Counted from the stretch's first letter, positions 47,982 to 58,795 are shown. The stretch is 64,000 nt of DNA from Iodobacter fluviatilis (GCF_900451195.1 NZ_UGHR01000001.1:248001-312000), one strand, 5' to 3'. Program-made: numbers and translations. The notes: generated by a model not told the origin, from the letters alone.

Positions 47982-50279
47982 ATGCTGGAAATTGAAATCG
48001 ACGGTAAGAAACTGACAGTGCCAGGTGGTAGCACGGTAATGGACGCAGCCAATTCGGTTGGCGTGCATATCCCGCATTTCTGCTATCACAAAAAGCTGTC
48101 TATAGCCGCAAACTGCCGTATGTGCCTTGTTCAGGTTGAGAAAGCGCCTAAGCCTTTACCTGCCTGTGCAACCCCCGTCACGGACGGGATGAAAGTCTGG
48201 ACCCACTCTGATCAGGCCGTGAAGGCGCAGCAGGGGGTGATGGAATTCTTACTGATTAACCATCCGCTTGATTGCCCGATTTGTGATCAGGGTGGCGAAT
48301 GTCAGCTGCAGGATCTGGCGGTAGGCTACGGCCAATCCGGCTCCCGCTATACAGAAGAAAAACGCGTTGTGGCCAATAAAGATCTTGGCCCGTTGATTTC
48401 TACTGATATGACGCGTTGCATTCATTGCAGCCGCTGTGTTCGTTTTACCGAAGAAATCGCCGGCTTCCAGGAATTGGGTATGGCAGGTCGCGGTGAATTT
48501 ACCGAAGTCATGTCCTTTATTGGCAAGACGGTTAAATCGGAAATTTCCGGCAATGTGATTGATCTTTGCCCGGTTGGCGCATTGACCAGCAAGCCGTTTC
48601 GCTACTCAGCACGCACATGGGAATTATCCCGTCGTAAGTCTGTCAGCCCGCATGATGGCTTGGGTTCCAATCTTGTTGTGCAAGTCAAAAACAACAAGGT
48701 AATGCGTGTTCTGCCGCTGGAAAACGAAGCCATTAATGAATGCTGGCTCGCTGACCGTGATCGCTTCTCTTATGAGGCATTGAACAGCACTGAGCGTCTG
48801 CAAAAGCCAATGATTAAGCAGGGCGGCGTTTGGCAGGTGACTGACTGGCAAACTGCGCTTGAATATGTAGCAAACGGCCTGAAGCAAGTGGTGTCAGACC
48901 ACGGTGCTGCATCGGTGGCTGCCGTGGCCACACCAAACAGCACGGTCGAAGAGCTGTTTATGCTGCGTAAATTGATGGCAGGTTTAGGCGTAGAAAACGT
49001 CGAAACTCGCTTACGCAATGCAGACTTCAGCCTGAATACGACTGGCGCTACTTGGTTAGGCCAATCGATTGTTGATTTGGCTGCTTCTGAAGCGGTACTT
49101 GTTATTGGTTCATCATTGCGCCAAGAGCAGCCTTTGCTGGCACAACGCTTACGCCAATCAGTTAAGAAAGGCTTGAAGCTTTCCTTGGTGAATGTGCATA
49201 GCGATGATTTGCTGACTAAAGTAGCCGCACAGTCTGTTGTTCGCCCAGATCAGCTAGTTGAAGGCGTGTTGGCTGTGATTAAGGCTGTTGTTGAAGCAGA
49301 CTCAAGCAAAGCCGCTCCTGCGAACATCGATTTGGCTGGCGTAGAAGTGACTGACGCAGCCCGAAGGATTGCTGCAACCCTAACCGGTAAATCAGCTGTA
49401 TTGCTAGGCAATATCGCAACGCATAATCCACGCGCTGCTGAGTTACACGCTGCAGCTGCTGCATTGGCTGAGCTGACTGGCGCAACACTGGGTGTGATGA
49501 GCGAAGCGGCTAATACCGTGGGCGCTCAGCTGATCGGTGCAACCGTTGGTGGCAATGTCTTCGCTGCGCCTAAAAAAGCTTATGTGCTTTTAAATGCTGA
49601 AACCGAGTTTGATACGCACAACGGCGCACAGGCTCTGGCAGCAGTAAAAGCAGCTGAAATGGTTGTTGTAATGTCAGCATTCAATAGCTGTGCTTTGGAT
49701 TTTGCTGATGTGATTCTGCCGATCTCTCCTTTCTCAGAAACATCCGGTACCTTCGTCAATATGGAAGGAAAGCCGCAGAGCTTTAACGGCGTCGTTCGTC
49801 CGCTTGGTGAAACTCGTCCGGCCTGGAAAGTATTCCGCGTATTAGGCAATGTGCTTGGCTTTAATGGCTTTGATTACGAATCGTCTGAACAGATTCGCGA
49901 TGAAGCCCTGCCAGGCGATACGGCTGCCCGCTTGAATAACGCCGCTGTAGCTGCTGTGGCCGTTAAAGTTCAGGCTGCATCTGGTTTGGTTCGCTTAGGT
50001 GAAGTGGCGATGTATCAGGCAGATGCCTTGGTTCGTCGCGCGCCAAGCTTGCAAGCGACTCTGGCGGCTCCTGCACTGAAAGCTAATGCTGCAACACTGG
50101 CGGCTTTAGGTCTGGTGGTGAATGATCTGGCGCGGGTAGAGCAGGGAGGTCAGGCGGTATCGCTGTTTGCTGAGCTGGATGCGGGTCTTGCAGATAACGT
50201 GATTCGCGTGCCTGTATCGCATTCTGCAACGCGCGAGCTTGCTGGCATGTTCGACAGTCTCTCGGTTTCTAAAGCTTAA
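47982..50279 (+). CDS. nuoG: NADH-quinone oxidoreductase subunit G
   Basis: A 765-residue subunit with several Fe-S clusters. The N-terminal 2Fe-2S part (HFCYHKKLSIAANCRMCLVQ), HPLDCPICDQGGECQLQD and TRCIHCSRCVRF are intact. The C-terminal half is a molybdopterin-oxidoreductase-like domain without a catalytic role. Its size is like the shorter betaproteobacterial NuoG. Confidence 0.94.
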   Translation: MLEIEIDGKKLTVPGGSTVMDAANSVGVHIPHFCYHKKLSIAANCRMCLVQVEKAPKPLPACATPVTDGMKVWTHSDQAVKAQQGVMEFLLINHPLDCPICDQGGECQLQDLAVGYGQSGSRYTEEKRVVANKDLGPLISTDMTRCIHCSRCVRFTEEIAGFQELGMAGRGEFTEVMSFIGKTVKSEISGNVIDLCPVGALTSKPFRYSARTWELSRRKSVSPHDGLGSNLVVQVKNNKVMRVLPLENEAINECWLADRDRFSYEALNSTERLQKPMIKQGGVWQVTDWQTALEYVANGLKQVVSDHGAASVAAVATPNSTVEELFMLRKLMAGLGVENVETRLRNADFSLNTTGATWLGQSIVDLAASEAVLVIGSSLRQEQPLLAQRLRQSVKKGLKLSLVNVHSDDLLTKVAAQSVVRPDQLVEGVLAVIKAVVEADSSKAAPANIDLAGVEVTDAARRIAATLTGKSAVLLGNIATHNPRAAELHAAAAALAELTGATLGVMSEAANTVGAQLIGATVGGNVFAAPKKAYVLLNAETEFDTHNGAQALAAVKAAEMVVVMSAFNSCALDFADVILPISPFSETSGTFVNMEGKPQSFNGVVRPLGETRPAWKVFRVLGNVLGFNGFDYESSEQIRDEALPGDTAARLNNAAVAAVAVKVQAASGLVRLGEVAMYQADALVRRAPSLQATLAAPALKANAATLAALGLVVNDLARVEQGGQAVSLFAELDAGLADNVIRVPVSHSATRELAGMFDSLSVSKA

Positions 50280-50291
50280 AGGGCGCCCAAT

Positions 50292-51347
50292 ATGGAAATG
50301 TTACAAGGGTTGTTCGGCGCAGAGATCGCGTTTGTCCTCTGGACCTTACTCAAGATCGTTTGCATTGTTGCGCCTTTAATGGGGGCGGTTGCTTACCTTA
50401 CCCTCGCTGAGCGTAAGGTGATTGGTTATATGCAGATCCGTATCGGCCCGAATCGGGTTGGTCCGTTTGGTTTGCTGCAACCGATTGCCGACGGTGTAAA
50501 GCTGCTGCTGAAAGAAATTATTTCTCCAAGCGCAGCCAGCACCGGTCTGTTCTTTTTAGCGCCGATTATGGTTCTGGTACCGGCATTGGCGGCTTGGGCC
50601 GTGGTGCCGTTTTATCCGGGCTATGTCTTATCCGATGTAAATGTCGGCTTGCTCTACGTGATGGCCATTACATCGATGGGCGTTTACGGTGTGATTTTGG
50701 CGGGTTGGGCATCTAACTCCAAATACGCTTTTCTTGGTGCAATGCGCGCTGCGGCTCAGGTGATTTCTTATGAGCTGGCGATGGGCTTTGCCTTGGTGGG
50801 GGTGATGATGGTTTCGGGCAGCTTAAATATGACCGAAATCGTCAATCAACAAGGCCAAGGGATGGCGGGTGGCTCGATTCTTTCGTGGAATCTGATTCCC
50901 TTAATGCCGCTATTCGTTGTGTACTTTATTTCTGGTGTGGCTGAAACCAACCGCGCGCCATTTGACGTAACCGAAGGCGAATCAGAAATTGTTGCGGGCC
51001 ATATGGTCGAATACTCGGGCATGAGCTTCGCGCTGTTCTTCTTGGCCGAATACGCCAATATGATTCTGATTTCAGCAATGACATCAATCATGTTCCTTGG
51101 CGGTTGGTTAAGCCCGTTCCCGGCAAGCTGGGGCATTTTGGGTGCGCCATCGGTACTGTGGTGGGTATTAAAAGTAGCCTTTATGCTGTTCTGCTTCTTG
51201 TGGTTCCGCGCTACTTTCCCTCGCTATCGTTACGATCAGCTTATGCGTTTGGGTTGGAAGATTTTCATCCCGGTCACCTTGATTTGGATTGTGGTAGTGG
51301 GCGCTTGGATGCAGACGCCGTTCTCAATCTGGCCGCTAGGGAAATAA
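50292..51347 (+). CDS. nuoH: NADH-quinone oxidoreductase subunit H
   Basis: A 351-residue membrane subunit with about eight helices that forms the quinone tunnel. [20 protein letters not shown] and [20 protein letters not shown] are the family motifs with conserved acidic residues. Start ATG 50292 follows GGGCG after nuoG. Confidence 0.95.
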   Translation: MEMLQGLFGAEIAFVLWTLLKIVCIVAPLMGAVAYLTLAERKVIGYMQIRIGPNRVGPFGLLQPIADGVKLLLKEIISPSAASTGLFFLAPIMVLVPALAAWAVVPFYPGYVLSDVNVGLLYVMAITSMGVYGVILAGWASNSKYAFLGAMRAAAQVISYELAMGFALVGVMMVSGSLNMTEIVNQQGQGMAGGSILSWNLIPLMPLFVVYFISGVAETNRAPFDVTEGESEIVAGHMVEYSGMSFALFFLAEYANMILISAMTSIMFLGGWLSPFPASWGILGAPSVLWWVLKVAFMLFCFLWFRATFPRYRYDQLMRLGWKIFIPVTLIWIVVVGAWMQTPFSIWPLGK

Positions 51348-51359
51348 ACAGGAACCATT

Positions 51360-51848
51360 ATGGAAAAGATTGCTTATTTCTTTAAAACGTTCTTGCTCGT
51401 GGAACTGGTAAAAGGCTTGATGCTTACCGGCCGCCATATGTTCCAGACCAAGATCACAGTGCAGTTCCCTGAAGAAAAAACACCGTACAGCCCGCGTTTT
51501 CGCGGATTGCACGCACAACGTCGCTACGCCAATGGTGAAGAGCGTTGTATCGCCTGTAAGCTTTGCGAAGCAGTTTGCCCAGCCCAAGCGATTGTGATTG
51601 AGTCAGATAAGCGTGAGGATGGCACACGCCGTACCACACGTTATGACATCGATCTGACCAAATGTATTTTCTGTGGTTTTTGTGAGGAAGCTTGCCCGGT
51701 GGATGCCATCGTGGAAACGCATATCCTTGAATATCACGGTGAAAAACGGGGCGACCTCTACTACACCAAGCCAATGTTGCTGGCAGTCGGTGATAAGTAC
51801 GAGAGCGAAATTGCTGAACGTAAAGCGCAAGACGCTAAGTACCGCTAA
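51360..51848 (+). CDS. nuoI: NADH-quinone oxidoreductase subunit I
   Basis: A 162-residue ferredoxin-like subunit with two 4Fe-4S clusters N6a and N6b: [15 protein letters not shown] and [15 protein letters not shown]. The N-terminal helix lies on the membrane. It starts 12 bp after nuoH. Confidence 0.95.
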   Translation: MEKIAYFFKTFLLVELVKGLMLTGRHMFQTKITVQFPEEKTPYSPRFRGLHAQRRYANGEERCIACKLCEAVCPAQAIVIESDKREDGTRRTTRYDIDLTKCIFCGFCEEACPVDAIVETHILEYHGEKRGDLYYTKPMLLAVGDKYESEIAERKAQDAKYR

Positions 51849-51857
51849 GGGTATCCG

Positions 51858-52493
51858 ATGACAATTGCTCTATTTAGTTTCTTCGCACTGGTGCTGCTGG
51901 TTTCTGCACTTGGCGTAGTCAGTACCAAAAATCCGGTACAAGCCGCTTTGCTGCTGATTTTGTCTTTCTTCACCGCAGCCATGCTGTGGATGTTGATGAA
52001 GGCAGAATTCCTAGCTGTTTCCCTTGTGCTGATTTATGTGGGGGCAGTGATGGTGCTGTTCCTGTTTGTGGTGATGATGCTGGACATTAATTTCGAGGAG
52101 CTGCGTAAAGGCTTCTGGAAGTTTGCTCCTGTAGCAGGTGTGGTTGCAGGCACGATGCTGGTGGAAATGGTCTTGGTCATTACTCACGGCGCAAGTCAGC
52201 TAGATGGTGCAGCCTTGCTTGAGCGTCCTGCTGGTTACAGCAATGTGCATGAATTAGGCCGCTTGATTTACACCCAATACTTCCTGCCTTTCCAGTTAGC
52301 GTCGGTGATTCTGCTGGTGGGTATGATTGCCGCCATTGCCCTGACACTGCGTAAACGTAAAAGCAGCAAATACATCAATCCTGGTGAGCAGGTTCGTGTT
52401 AAAGCCAGTGATCGTTTGCGTATCGTGAAGATGGCCGCCACCGTTAAAGAGCTAGCAGATGTTCCTGCCAGCGATGATAAACCAGCAGCCTAA
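51858..52493 (+). CDS. nuoJ: NADH-quinone oxidoreductase subunit J
   Basis: A 211-residue membrane subunit with five helices; [20 protein letters not shown] is the conserved pi-bulge helix. A cytoplasmic tail from about residue 170 is longer and more polar than the minimal family length and ends [12 protein letters not shown]. Confidence 0.93.
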   Translation: MTIALFSFFALVLLVSALGVVSTKNPVQAALLLILSFFTAAMLWMLMKAEFLAVSLVLIYVGAVMVLFLFVVMMLDINFEELRKGFWKFAPVAGVVAGTMLVEMVLVITHGASQLDGAALLERPAGYSNVHELGRLIYTQYFLPFQLASVILLVGMIAAIALTLRKRKSSKYINPGEQVRVKASDRLRIVKMAATVKELADVPASDDKPAA

Positions 52494-52513
52494 GTGCCCA
52501 AGGAAAAGTTTTT

Positions 52514-52819
52514 ATGCTTGAGTTGACGCATTATCTTGTGCTGGCGGCTTGTTTATTTGCCATCAGTATTTTCGGTATCTTTATGAACCGTAAAAACTTA
52601 ATCGTGCTGCTTATGGCGATCGAGTTGATGTTGCTTGCGGTGAATATGAATTTCATTGCTTTCTCGCAGTTCCTCGGCGATTCAGCAGGGCAGATTTTCG
52701 TGTTCTTTATCTTGACGGTGGCCGCGGCTGAAGCCGCAATTGGGCTGGCGATCCTGATTGTGTTATTCCGCAATCTACGATCGATCAACGTCGAAGATCT
52801 CGACAGCCTGAAGGGTTAA
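52514..52819 (+). CDS. nuoK: NADH-quinone oxidoreductase subunit K
   Basis: A 101-residue membrane subunit with three helices. The two conserved glutamates are in [13 protein letters not shown] and [19 protein letters not shown]. The length is typical for the family. Confidence 0.95.
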   Translation: MLELTHYLVLAACLFAISIFGIFMNRKNLIVLLMAIELMLLAVNMNFIAFSQFLGDSAGQIFVFFILTVAAAEAAIGLAILIVLFRNLRSINVEDLDSLKG

Positions 52820-52835
52820 GGGGACAGGGTTATAT

Positions 52836-54893
52836 ATGGATATGAAAACGATTTATCTCTTAATCCCGCTGGCGCCCCTGTTTGGCGCGCTGGTTGCTGG
52901 CCTGTTTGGCTGGGCAATCGGGCGGCGTGCATCGCATATCGTCACGATTGGCGGTGTTGCTGCTTCGTTTCTGATGTCGGCTTATGTTTTAAACCACTTG
53001 GTGTCAGGTGGCGATAACTTTAACGGTACGGTTTATACCTGGCTGACCGTTAATGGCGTTGATTTTAATGTTGGTTTCTTGGTTGATAAGCTCACCGCAA
53101 TGATGATGTGCGTGGTGACTTTTGTATCCTTGATGGTGCATATCTATACCATCGGTTATATGTCTGAAGACCCAGGCTATCAGCGTTTCTTTAGTTATAT
53201 CTCGCTGTTTACCTTCTCGATGCTGATGCTGGTGATGGCGAATAACTTCGTTCAGCTGTTCTTTGGTTGGGAAGCGGTAGGTTTGGTTTCTTACCTCTTG
53301 ATTGGTTTCTGGTTCAAAAAGCCAACGGCCACTTTCGCCAATATGAAGGCTTTCCTGATCAACCGCGTGGGTGACTTTGGTTTCCTACTTGGTATTGGTC
53401 TGGTACTGGCATACTTTGGCTCGCTTGATTACGCCGCTGTATTTGCTAAAGCGCCTGAGCTGAAAGAAGCAACGATTAGCCTGTTCCCGAATGTGACTTG
53501 GTCCCTGCTGTCAGTGACTTGTATCTTGCTGTTTATTGGCGCGATGGGTAAATCCGCTCAGTTTCCGCTGCATGTGTGGCTGCCGGATTCGATGGAAGGC
53601 CCAACACCGATTTCCGCACTGATTCACGCGGCAACAATGGTGACGGCAGGTATCTTTATGGTGGCACGTATGTCGCCATTGTTTGAGTTGTCAGATACTG
53701 CGCTGAATTTTGTGATGGTGATTGGCTCGATTACTGCGTTGTTTATGGGTTTCCTCGGGATTATCCAGAACGATATCAAGCGCGTTGTGGCTTACTCCAC
53801 TTTGTCACAGCTGGGATACATGACGGTTGCTTTAGGTGCGTCAGCTTACTCGGTAGCGGTCTTCCACCTGATGACGCACGCATTCTTTAAAGCGCTGTTA
53901 TTCCTTGCTGCAGGTTCTGTGATTATTGGTATGCACCACGATCAAGACATCCGCAATATGGGTGGCTTGAAGAAATACATGCCAATTACTTGGATTACCT
54001 CTTTGATTGGCTCACTGGCTCTGATCGGTACACCGTTCTTATCTGGTTTCTATTCTAAAGATTCAATTATTGAAGCGGTGCACGCTTCAAACTTGCCAGG
54101 CGCTGGTTTTGCTTACTTCGCGGTTGTGGCAGGTGTGTTTGTAACGGCCTTCTACTCTTTCCGTATGTACTTCTTGGTGTTCCACGGTGAAGAGCGTTTT
54201 GGTAAGGCGCATGATCACCACGGCCACGACGCGCATGCACATGATGATGCTCATTCAGATGACCATGCTGATGAGCACCATCATGGCTTAGCCCCGGGGC
54301 AAAAGCCGCATGAAACACCTTGGGTAGTCACTTTGCCGCTGGTGATGCTTGCGATCCCGTCGCTGGTGATTGGTTACTTTGCGATCGATCCAATGCTTTA
54401 CGGTGATTTCTTTAAGGGTGTGATTTTTGTAAATCATGAAGCTCACCCTGCCATGGAAGTGATGAAAGAAGAATTCCATGGTGCAATCGGCATGGGTATT
54501 CACTCTCTGACCAGCTTGCCATTCTGGCTGGCCTTAGCAGGTGTGGCGGTATCCTGGTATTTCTATCTGGTAAAACCAAGTATTCCTGCTGCTCTGGAAC
54601 GCTTCTTTACATCGATTGGGATCAAGAAACTGCTGGATGAAAAGTACTATATGGATCACCTGTATATCAATGGTTTTGCAGCGGGTGGCCGTGTACTGGG
54701 TACTTTGTTCTGGAAAGTAGGGGATACCTTCATCATCGACGGCTTGCTTGTTAATGGCACGGCTAAGCTGGTGGGGCTGTTTTCAGCGTTGTCGCGTAAA
54801 TTGCAATCTGGTTATATCTACCACTACGCTTTTGCCATGATTATCGGTGCTATTGGCCTGATGACATGGTGGATTGCTGGCCTGCTGGCCTAA
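52836..54893 (+). CDS. nuoL: NADH-quinone oxidoreductase subunit L
   Basis: A 685-residue antiporter-like subunit, the distal proton pump with the long lateral helix. FFGWEAVGLVSYLLIGFW, GAMGKSAQFPLHVWLPDSME and ATMVTAGIFMVARM carry the conserved Glu and Lys. A His/Asp-rich loop (roughly residues 462-485, HDHHGHDAHAHDDAHSDDHA) sits between membrane helices; such loops are seen in betaproteobacterial NuoL. A second ATG two codons in is possible. Confidence 0.95.
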   Translation: MDMKTIYLLIPLAPLFGALVAGLFGWAIGRRASHIVTIGGVAASFLMSAYVLNHLVSGGDNFNGTVYTWLTVNGVDFNVGFLVDKLTAMMMCVVTFVSLMVHIYTIGYMSEDPGYQRFFSYISLFTFSMLMLVMANNFVQLFFGWEAVGLVSYLLIGFWFKKPTATFANMKAFLINRVGDFGFLLGIGLVLAYFGSLDYAAVFAKAPELKEATISLFPNVTWSLLSVTCILLFIGAMGKSAQFPLHVWLPDSMEGPTPISALIHAATMVTAGIFMVARMSPLFELSDTALNFVMVIGSITALFMGFLGIIQNDIKRVVAYSTLSQLGYMTVALGASAYSVAVFHLMTHAFFKALLFLAAGSVIIGMHHDQDIRNMGGLKKYMPITWITSLIGSLALIGTPFLSGFYSKDSIIEAVHASNLPGAGFAYFAVVAGVFVTAFYSFRMYFLVFHGEERFGKAHDHHGHDAHAHDDAHSDDHADEHHHGLAPGQKPHETPWVVTLPLVMLAIPSLVIGYFAIDPMLYGDFFKGVIFVNHEAHPAMEVMKEEFHGAIGMGIHSLTSLPFWLALAGVAVSWYFYLVKPSIPAALERFFTSIGIKKLLDEKYYMDHLYINGFAAGGRVLGTLFWKVGDTFIIDGLLVNGTAKLVGLFSALSRKLQSGYIYHYAFAMIIGAIGLMTWWIAGLLA

Positions 54894-54978
54894 AGCCGGC
54901 ATCTTGCCGGGGATCGGGGGGGAAGGTCTTGAATAGATCGAATCCCCCTTACGAATTAAATTAACAAGTAGGTTGACT

Positions 54979-56478
54979 ATGACGGGTAATCTTCTAAGCC
55001 TCGCGATCTGGCTGCCGATCGTGGCAGGCCTTGCAGTACTCGCGACAGGCGGGGACAAAAACGCTAAAGCGGCGCGCTGGTTGGCGCTGGCTGGCGCTTT
55101 GCTGAGTTTCTTGGTAACCATTCCGCTGTATACGCAGTTTGAATCTTTGCACGGCGGCATGCAGTTTGAAGAAATGATGCCTTGGATCGCTTCATTTAAT
55201 ATCAACTACCATCTTGGGGTTGATGGTATTTCAATGCTGTTTGTGATTTTAAATAGCTTTGTCACCCTGATGGTTGTACTGGCAGGCTGGCAGGTTATTG
55301 AAAAACGTACCGCGCAATATATGGCTGCATTCCTGATTATGTCGGGCCTGATCAATGGCGCATTTGCAGCGCTTGATGCGATCTTGTTCTACGTGTTCTT
55401 TGAGGCCATGCTGATTCCTATGTACCTGATTATTGGTATCTGGGGTGGCCCGCGCCGCGTGTATGCATCGATTAAATTCTTTCTTTACACCCTGCTCGGT
55501 TCTTTGCTGACACTGGTTGGTTTTATCTACCTGTATCAGCAAACGGGCGGTAGTTTTGAAATTGCCGATTTCCAGCGCCTGCCGCTGGGAATGACCGCGC
55601 AGACTTTAGTCCTGATTGCCTTCTTCTTTGCCTTTGCCGTGAAAGTGCCGATGTGGCCGGTTCACACATGGTTGCCGGATGCTCACGTTGAAGCCCCTAC
55701 CGGTGGTTCAATGGTTCTGGCGGCTATTACCCTGAAACTGGGTGCTTATGGCTTCTTGCGGTTTGCTCTGCCAATTGCTCCTGATGCGGCGCGTGAATAT
55801 GCTTGGGTGTTTGTGGCCTTGTCTCTGGTGGCAGTGATTTACATCGGTTTAGTGGCGCTGGTACAAACCGATATGAAAAAGCTGGTGGCTTATTCTTCAA
55901 TCTCGCATATGGGTTTTGTGACGCTGGGTTTCTTTATGTTTGCCGGTGGCACACAAATGAACCAGTACGCAGTTGAAGGTGCATTGCTGCAAATGATCTC
56001 GCACGGTTTTGTGTCTGCGGCGATGTTTTTCTGTATTGGTGTGATGTACGACCGTGTACATAGCCGCAAGATCGCCGATTACGGTGGCGTGGCGAATAAG
56101 ATGCCCATTTTCGCCAGCTTTATGATGCTGTTTGCAATGGCTAACTCCGGTCTGCCGGGTACTTCTGGTTTTGCCGGTGAATTTATGGTGATTCTGGGGG
56201 CTGTTCAAGTGAACTTCTGGTACGCCTTTGCGGGTGCTACAACGCTGATCTTTGGTGCTGCTTATACCCTGTGGATGTACAAGCGGGTGTTATTCGGTGA
56301 AGTTGCCAATGATCATGTTGAGCATCTGAAAGACGTAAATTCACGCGAATTCCTAATCCTTGCTGTATTAGCTGTAGCGGTATTGGGCATGGGCCTGTAT
56401 CCGAAGCCATTTGCTGATGTGATGCATGTGTCTGTCAATGATTTGATCTGGCATGTATCACAAAGCAAATTGCACTGA
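54979..56478 (+). CDS. nuoM: NADH-quinone oxidoreductase subunit M
   Basis: A 499-residue antiporter-like subunit. FFEAMLIPMYLIIGIWGG, AVKVPMWPVHTWLPDAHVEA and SSISHMGFVTLGFF are typical, with the conserved Glu and Lys. The start ATG 54979 is used; an in-frame TTG lies two codons upstream. It is separated from nuoL by 85 bp and from nuoN by 100 bp. Confidence 0.95.
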   Translation: MTGNLLSLAIWLPIVAGLAVLATGGDKNAKAARWLALAGALLSFLVTIPLYTQFESLHGGMQFEEMMPWIASFNINYHLGVDGISMLFVILNSFVTLMVVLAGWQVIEKRTAQYMAAFLIMSGLINGAFAALDAILFYVFFEAMLIPMYLIIGIWGGPRRVYASIKFFLYTLLGSLLTLVGFIYLYQQTGGSFEIADFQRLPLGMTAQTLVLIAFFFAFAVKVPMWPVHTWLPDAHVEAPTGGSMVLAAITLKLGAYGFLRFALPIAPDAAREYAWVFVALSLVAVIYIGLVALVQTDMKKLVAYSSISHMGFVTLGFFMFAGGTQMNQYAVEGALLQMISHGFVSAAMFFCIGVMYDRVHSRKIADYGGVANKMPIFASFMMLFAMANSGLPGTSGFAGEFMVILGAVQVNFWYAFAGATTLIFGAAYTLWMYKRVLFGEVANDHVEHLKDVNSREFLILAVLAVAVLGMGLYPKPFADVMHVSVNDLIWHVSQSKLH

Positions 56479-56486
56479 TTCGCGAT

Positions 56487-56520
56487 AGTCGGGCATTCAT
56501 TTTAATGAATACCCGACTTT
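56487..56520 (+). promoter_or_regulatory. Hairpin between nuoM and nuoN
   Basis: AGTCGGG and CCCGACT pair, with ATTCAT and ATGAAT inside after one mismatch. Only two or three T residues follow, so it may slow but not stop transcription, or stabilise the mRNA. Confidence 0.5.
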
Positions 56521-56578
56521 ATCCAGAGGTAGAAACATACCTTCGGACCACCATACTATTATTTGATAGGGTTGAATA

Positions 56579-58033
56579 ATGACCTGGACCAGCCTGAATG
56601 CTTGGGTGGCAATGCCGGAAATTTTCCTGCTGCTTGCCAGCTGTGCGGTACTACTGATTGATTTGTTTGTGTCGGATGCCAAGCGACACATTACTTATGT
56701 GTTAACGCTGCTAGTGTTGGCGGTAACCGCTTTTCTCGTTGTGAATGGCTATCAGGCCACTCCGCGTCTGGCATTTAATGGTTTGTTTATTAGTGATCCA
56801 ATCGCTGATTTCGCCAAAATGGGCATGATCCTAGGCGTGGCACTGGTCCTGATTTATGGCCGTGACTACAGCATGGTGCGCGGTCTATTTCGTGGTGAGC
56901 TGTTTACGCTGACGCTGTTTGCTCTGGCGGGCATGATGATTATGGCCTCCAGCGTTAATTTCTTAACGCTGTATATGGGCCTTGAGTTGCTTTCTTTGTC
57001 CTTGTACGCCTTGGTGGCATTGCAGCGTGATTCAGTGCAATCCACAGAAGCTGCGATGAAGTACTTTATTCTGGGTGCTTTGGCGTCTGGTATGTTGCTT
57101 TACGGTATGTCGATGATTTATGGTGCGACCGCTTCGCTGGATGTATTTGTCATTGCCCATAAGATTGCCAGTGGTGAAGCAAACCGTATGCTGGCTGCTT
57201 TTGGTCTGGTCTTCCTTGTAACAGGTATTGGCTTTAAATTGGGTGCAGTACCGTTTCATATGTGGGTACCTGATGTTTACGAAGGCGCACCAACGCCAGT
57301 CACTCAGTTGATTGGTTCTGCTCCTAAGTTAGCGGCCTTTGTATTTGTGATTCGCTTGCTGGCGCAAGGTATGGAAGGCTACGCCTTTGATTGGCGCGGT
57401 ATGTTGGTGGTGTTGTCGGTACTCTCGATGGGTATTGGTAATCTGACTGCGATTGCTCAAACCAGCATGAAACGCATGATGGCGTACTCCACCATCTCGC
57501 ACATGGGCTTCTTGCTATTGGGTATTTTGGTTGCCAGCCCGATTGGTTACGCCGCATCGTTTTTCTATGCCATGGTTTATGTACTGACGGCTGCGGCCGG
57601 TTTCGGTATGGTGATGCTGTTGTCCCGTGAAGGTTTTGAAGCCGATAAGATTGATGATTTCAAAGGCTTGGCTGCTCGCAGCCCATGGTTTGCCTGCATG
57701 ATGATGTTTGTCATGTTCTCTATGGCAGGTATTCCGGTCTTTGTTGGCTTCTTTGCTAAGCTGTCGGTATTACAGGCTGTGGTTAATCTGGGTTATGTAT
57801 GGCTGGCAGTGATTGCGGTGATGTTTTCACTGGTGGGTGCTTTCTACTACCTGCGTATCGTTAAGATTATGTATTTTGACGAAGCAACAGATACCGCACC
57901 GATTGAGGCTGGCTTTGATACTAAGTTAGTACTATCTGTTAACTGTGTATTGTTGCTTGTGATGGGCTTGATGCCTGATCGCTTGATGTCTGTGCTCTCG
58001 CAAGCCGTTACTTCATCTCTTGTGCCAATGTAA
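56579..58033 (+). CDS. nuoN: NADH-quinone oxidoreductase subunit N
   Basis: A 484-residue antiporter-like subunit. MGLELLSLSLYALVALQR, KLGAVPFHMWVPDVYEGAP and STISHMGFLLLGIL show the conserved Glu and Lys residues. It is the last complex I gene. Its stop shares a base with the ATG of the DUF2818 gene. Confidence 0.95.
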   Translation: MTWTSLNAWVAMPEIFLLLASCAVLLIDLFVSDAKRHITYVLTLLVLAVTAFLVVNGYQATPRLAFNGLFISDPIADFAKMGMILGVALVLIYGRDYSMVRGLFRGELFTLTLFALAGMMIMASSVNFLTLYMGLELLSLSLYALVALQRDSVQSTEAAMKYFILGALASGMLLYGMSMIYGATASLDVFVIAHKIASGEANRMLAAFGLVFLVTGIGFKLGAVPFHMWVPDVYEGAPTPVTQLIGSAPKLAAFVFVIRLLAQGMEGYAFDWRGMLVVLSVLSMGIGNLTAIAQTSMKRMMAYSTISHMGFLLLGILVASPIGYAASFFYAMVYVLTAAAGFGMVMLLSREGFEADKIDDFKGLAARSPWFACMMMFVMFSMAGIPVFVGFFAKLSVLQAVVNLGYVWLAVIAVMFSLVGAFYYLRIVKIMYFDEATDTAPIEAGFDTKLVLSVNCVLLLVMGLMPDRLMSVLSQAVTSSLVPM

Positions 58034-58329
58034 TGAATAATGTGTATCTGCTCTGTGGATTGGCGCTGATTGCTGCCAATCTGCCCTTTTTCTTTGAGCG
58101 TATTATTTTCTGCATTCCGGCCAAAAAGGTGAAGGGTTTTCACTGGCGCATGTTAGAGCTGATTTTGCTCTATCTTGCGCTGGGCTTGCTGGCAAGGGTA
58201 CTGGAGGGAAGACTTTCTCCGGTGCACGCGCAAAACTGGCCTTTCTTTGCCACAACCTTTGCGATGTTTATCGTGTTTGCATGGCCTGGATTTGTCTGGC
58301 GCTATTTCTGGCGTAAACCTGGAATCTGA
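58033..58329 (+). CDS. DUF2818 family membrane protein of the nuo operon
   Basis: A 98-residue protein with three hydrophobic segments and LCGLALIAANLPFFFERIIF near the N-terminus, matching DUF2818, which follows nuoN in betaproteobacteria. The role in complex I is unknown; it may assist assembly or be an accessory subunit. It overlaps the nuoN stop by one base and is followed by the operon terminator. Confidence 0.85.
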   Translation: MNNVYLLCGLALIAANLPFFFERIIFCIPAKKVKGFHWRMLELILLYLALGLLARVLEGRLSPVHAQNWPFFATTFAMFIVFAWPGFVWRYFWRKPGI

Positions 58330-58330
58330 T

Positions 58331-58361
58331 AAAAAAAGCCCAACATTGTTTGGGCTTTTTT
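58331..58361 (+). terminator. Terminator of the nuo operon
   Basis: A7, GCCCAA, loop CATTGT, TTGGGC, T6. It lies just after the DUF2818 stop. Confidence 0.88.
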
Positions 58362-58414
58362 GTGTTTAATAGTAAGTGTATGTCTGTGTTTTGCTGCCCG
58401 ATAATGGAGCCACA

Positions 58415-58771
58415 ATGATTGCTAAATGGTCTGCTTTGCTTTTGTGCCTGAGTGTTTCTTCTTCTTTTGCGGATGAGACATTGCATAGTTTAAGGGCAGA
58501 AATTGGCAGCGCTCGGTGCGTGCAAGATTCGCAGTGCCGAACCGTGGCTATTGGGGCTCAGTCTTGCGGTGGCCCAGAGCGGTATCTGCCATGGTCTGTT
58601 GCAGAAGGGCAGGGTGAAAAAATAGCTTTGCTTGCCAGAAAATATAGCCAGCAAAGGGTGTTAGATATTAAAAAAAGCGGTGAGTTATCTGCATGCCAGT
58701 TTGTGGCCGACCCAGGCGCAGTATGCAGGCAAAAGCAGTGTGTTTTACAAAGTGCGGGTGTTATGAACTAG
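58415..58771 (+). CDS. Small secreted cysteine-containing protein of unknown function
   Basis: A 118-residue protein with a signal peptide (MIAKWSALLLCLSVSSSFAD, cut near residue 19). The mature part has six cysteines, in RCVQDSQCRTVAIGAQSCGG and CQFVADPGAVCRQKQC, which suggests disulfides in the periplasm. No family is recognised. Start ATG 58415 has a GGAG ahead. It is a stand-alone gene convergent with the subtilase. Confidence 0.65.
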   Translation: MIAKWSALLLCLSVSSSFADETLHSLRAEIGSARCVQDSQCRTVAIGAQSCGGPERYLPWSVAEGQGEKIALLARKYSQQRVLDIKKSGELSACQFVADPGAVCRQKQCVLQSAGVMN

Positions 58772-58795
58772 GCATATTTGATTTTTAGGCATAAA

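Noticed and set aside
53900..54300. His-rich stretch in NuoL as an unusual metal-binding insertion
   Set aside because: His-rich loops at this site are common in betaproteobacterial NuoL, so it is noted only in the gene entry.
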